Origin: Pedobacter sp. Leaf170
GTDB lineage: Bacteria > Bacteroidota > Bacteroidia > Sphingobacteriales > Sphingobacteriaceae
Direction: 5' to 3'
Assembly (NCBI RefSeq): GCF_920984665.1
Contig: NZ_CAKLBP010000007.1
Coordinates: forward strand, 62,001-126,000
DNA length: 64,000 nt
The translations under genes were made by a program, and so were the position numbers. Below the pieces are notes generated by a model, which was not told where the DNA came from, searched no databases, and worked only from the letters and a program-made list of their open reading frames with translations. Positions 63,451 to 64,000 of the stretch are shown piece by piece (the first letter of the stretch is position 1; each line of letters starts with the position of its first letter).

Positions 63451-64000
63451 TTGGCTAAAGATACGAATAAAGAAACCCCGTTAATGCAACAATACAACGC
63501 CATCAAAGCGAAGTATCCGGGTGCACTTTTACTTTTTAGGGTTGGAGATTTTTACGAAACCTTTGGCGAAGATGCCATTAAAACCGCTCAAATTTTAGGC
63601 ATTGTATTAACCAGAAGAGGTACTGGCCCAAATGGTGGCGCCTTGGAACTGGCTGGATTTCCGCATCATTCTTTAGATAATTATCTTTCGAAATTGGTTA
63701 GGGCTGGGCAAAGGGTTGCCATTTGCGACCAGCTTGAAGATCCTAAAGCCACAAAAACTATTGTAAAACGTGGTGTTACAGAATTAGTTACGCCCGGAGT
63801 TGCTTACGGCGACAATATTGTTAATCAAAAATCTAATAATTATTTAGCATCGATTTTTTTCGATAAAACGCAGATTGGCGTTTCTTTTCTTGATATTTCT
63901 ACTGGCGAATTTTTAATTGCTCAGGGCAATAGCGATTATATCGATAAACTTTTGCAAGGCTTTAAGCCCACTGAAGTTATTTTTCAGAAATCGAAACGAC
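63451..64000 (+). CDS. mutS: DNA mismatch-repair protein MutS, 5' part
   Basis: The frame runs off the right edge with 183 codons visible. It contains the mismatch-recognition segment [19 protein letters not shown] with the Phe-x-Glu wedge (FYE), then [34 protein letters not shown] and [14 protein letters not shown]. The start is taken as TTG at 63451 because the encoded (M)[15 protein letters not shown] agrees with the usual N-terminus of Bacteroidota MutS. The first in-frame ATG is at 63484 and would remove 11 residues. MutS recognises mismatches and starts repair with MutL. Confidence 0.95.
   Translation, partial: MAKDTNKETPLMQQYNAIKAKYPGALLLFRVGDFYETFGEDAIKTAQILGIVLTRRGTGPNGGALELAGFPHHSLDNYLSKLVRAGQRVAICDQLEDPKATKTIVKRGVTELVTPGVAYGDNIVNQKSNNYLASIFFDKTQIGVSFLDISTGEFLIAQGNSDYIDKLLQGFKPTEVIFQKSKR

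Overview
The window is AT-rich chromosomal DNA from a member of the Bacteroidota, most likely Sphingobacteriaceae close to Pedobacter. The evidence is the gene content (PNGase F, GH92/GH125/GH2/GH3/GH43 enzymes, a PASTA protein without kinase, a DUF983 protein), start codons without Shine-Dalgarno sequences, and several upstream sequences matching the Bacteroidota promoter TTTG-N19/20-TAnnTTTG. Most of the window is housekeeping and carbohydrate genes; I see no intact prophage, CRISPR array or complete insertion sequence.

Layout. 1-5.2 kb: 3' part of a GH43 enzyme, a ComEC-like metallo-beta-lactamase-fold hydrolase with an N-terminal SH3-like region, a secreted esterase, small unknown genes and a CoiA-like nuclease. 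5.2-11.4 kb: beta-barrel-like protein, luciferase-like oxidoreductase, SulP transporter, GH2 enzyme, response regulator. 11.6-19.7 kb: ligase D, then the glycerol operon glpD-glpK-glpF, divergent from a DeoR/GlpR-type regulator. 19.7-23.8 kb: lipoprotein, pta-ackA, tRNA-Ser(UGA). 23.8-29.4 kb: an envelope group (PASTA protein, mltG, thioesterase, YihY) divergent from ddl and a Crp/Fnr regulator. 29.4-37.8 kb: cutC, DUF2314 protein, glycosylasparaginase, an aminotransferase/omega-amidase pair, Bcr/CflA exporter, queuosine-precursor transporter.

37.9-42.2 kb holds the methionine operon metY-metX-hom behind a complete SAM-I riboswitch. Eight bases after the closing P1 helix of the riboswitch begins a 42-codon open frame whose last residues are very rich in Cys and Met. 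It is followed by nested hairpins and then metY. This looks like a two-stage control element, with SAM sensing followed by a translated Cys/Met leader, and is the most interesting feature of the window.

42.4-47.3 kb: secreted protein, glutathione peroxidase, aquaporin Z, mnmA, and about 650 bp of five tandem, self-complementary ~133-bp repeats. 47.3-62.2 kb is a mannose-rich N-glycan degradation locus without SusC/SusD: two GH92 alpha-mannosidases, a GH125 alpha-mannosidase, a GH3 enzyme, a PNGase F with a long N-terminal extension, an HGSNAT-like membrane acyltransferase and a secreted TIM-barrel protein. PNGase F would release the glycan from protein and the mannosidases would trim it. The glycosylasparaginase encoded near 32 kb would handle the GlcNAc-Asn stub. 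Inside this locus lie two short orphan frames, one resembling the N-terminus of a contractile tail sheath. The window closes with an EEP-family hydrolase and the 5' part of mutS.
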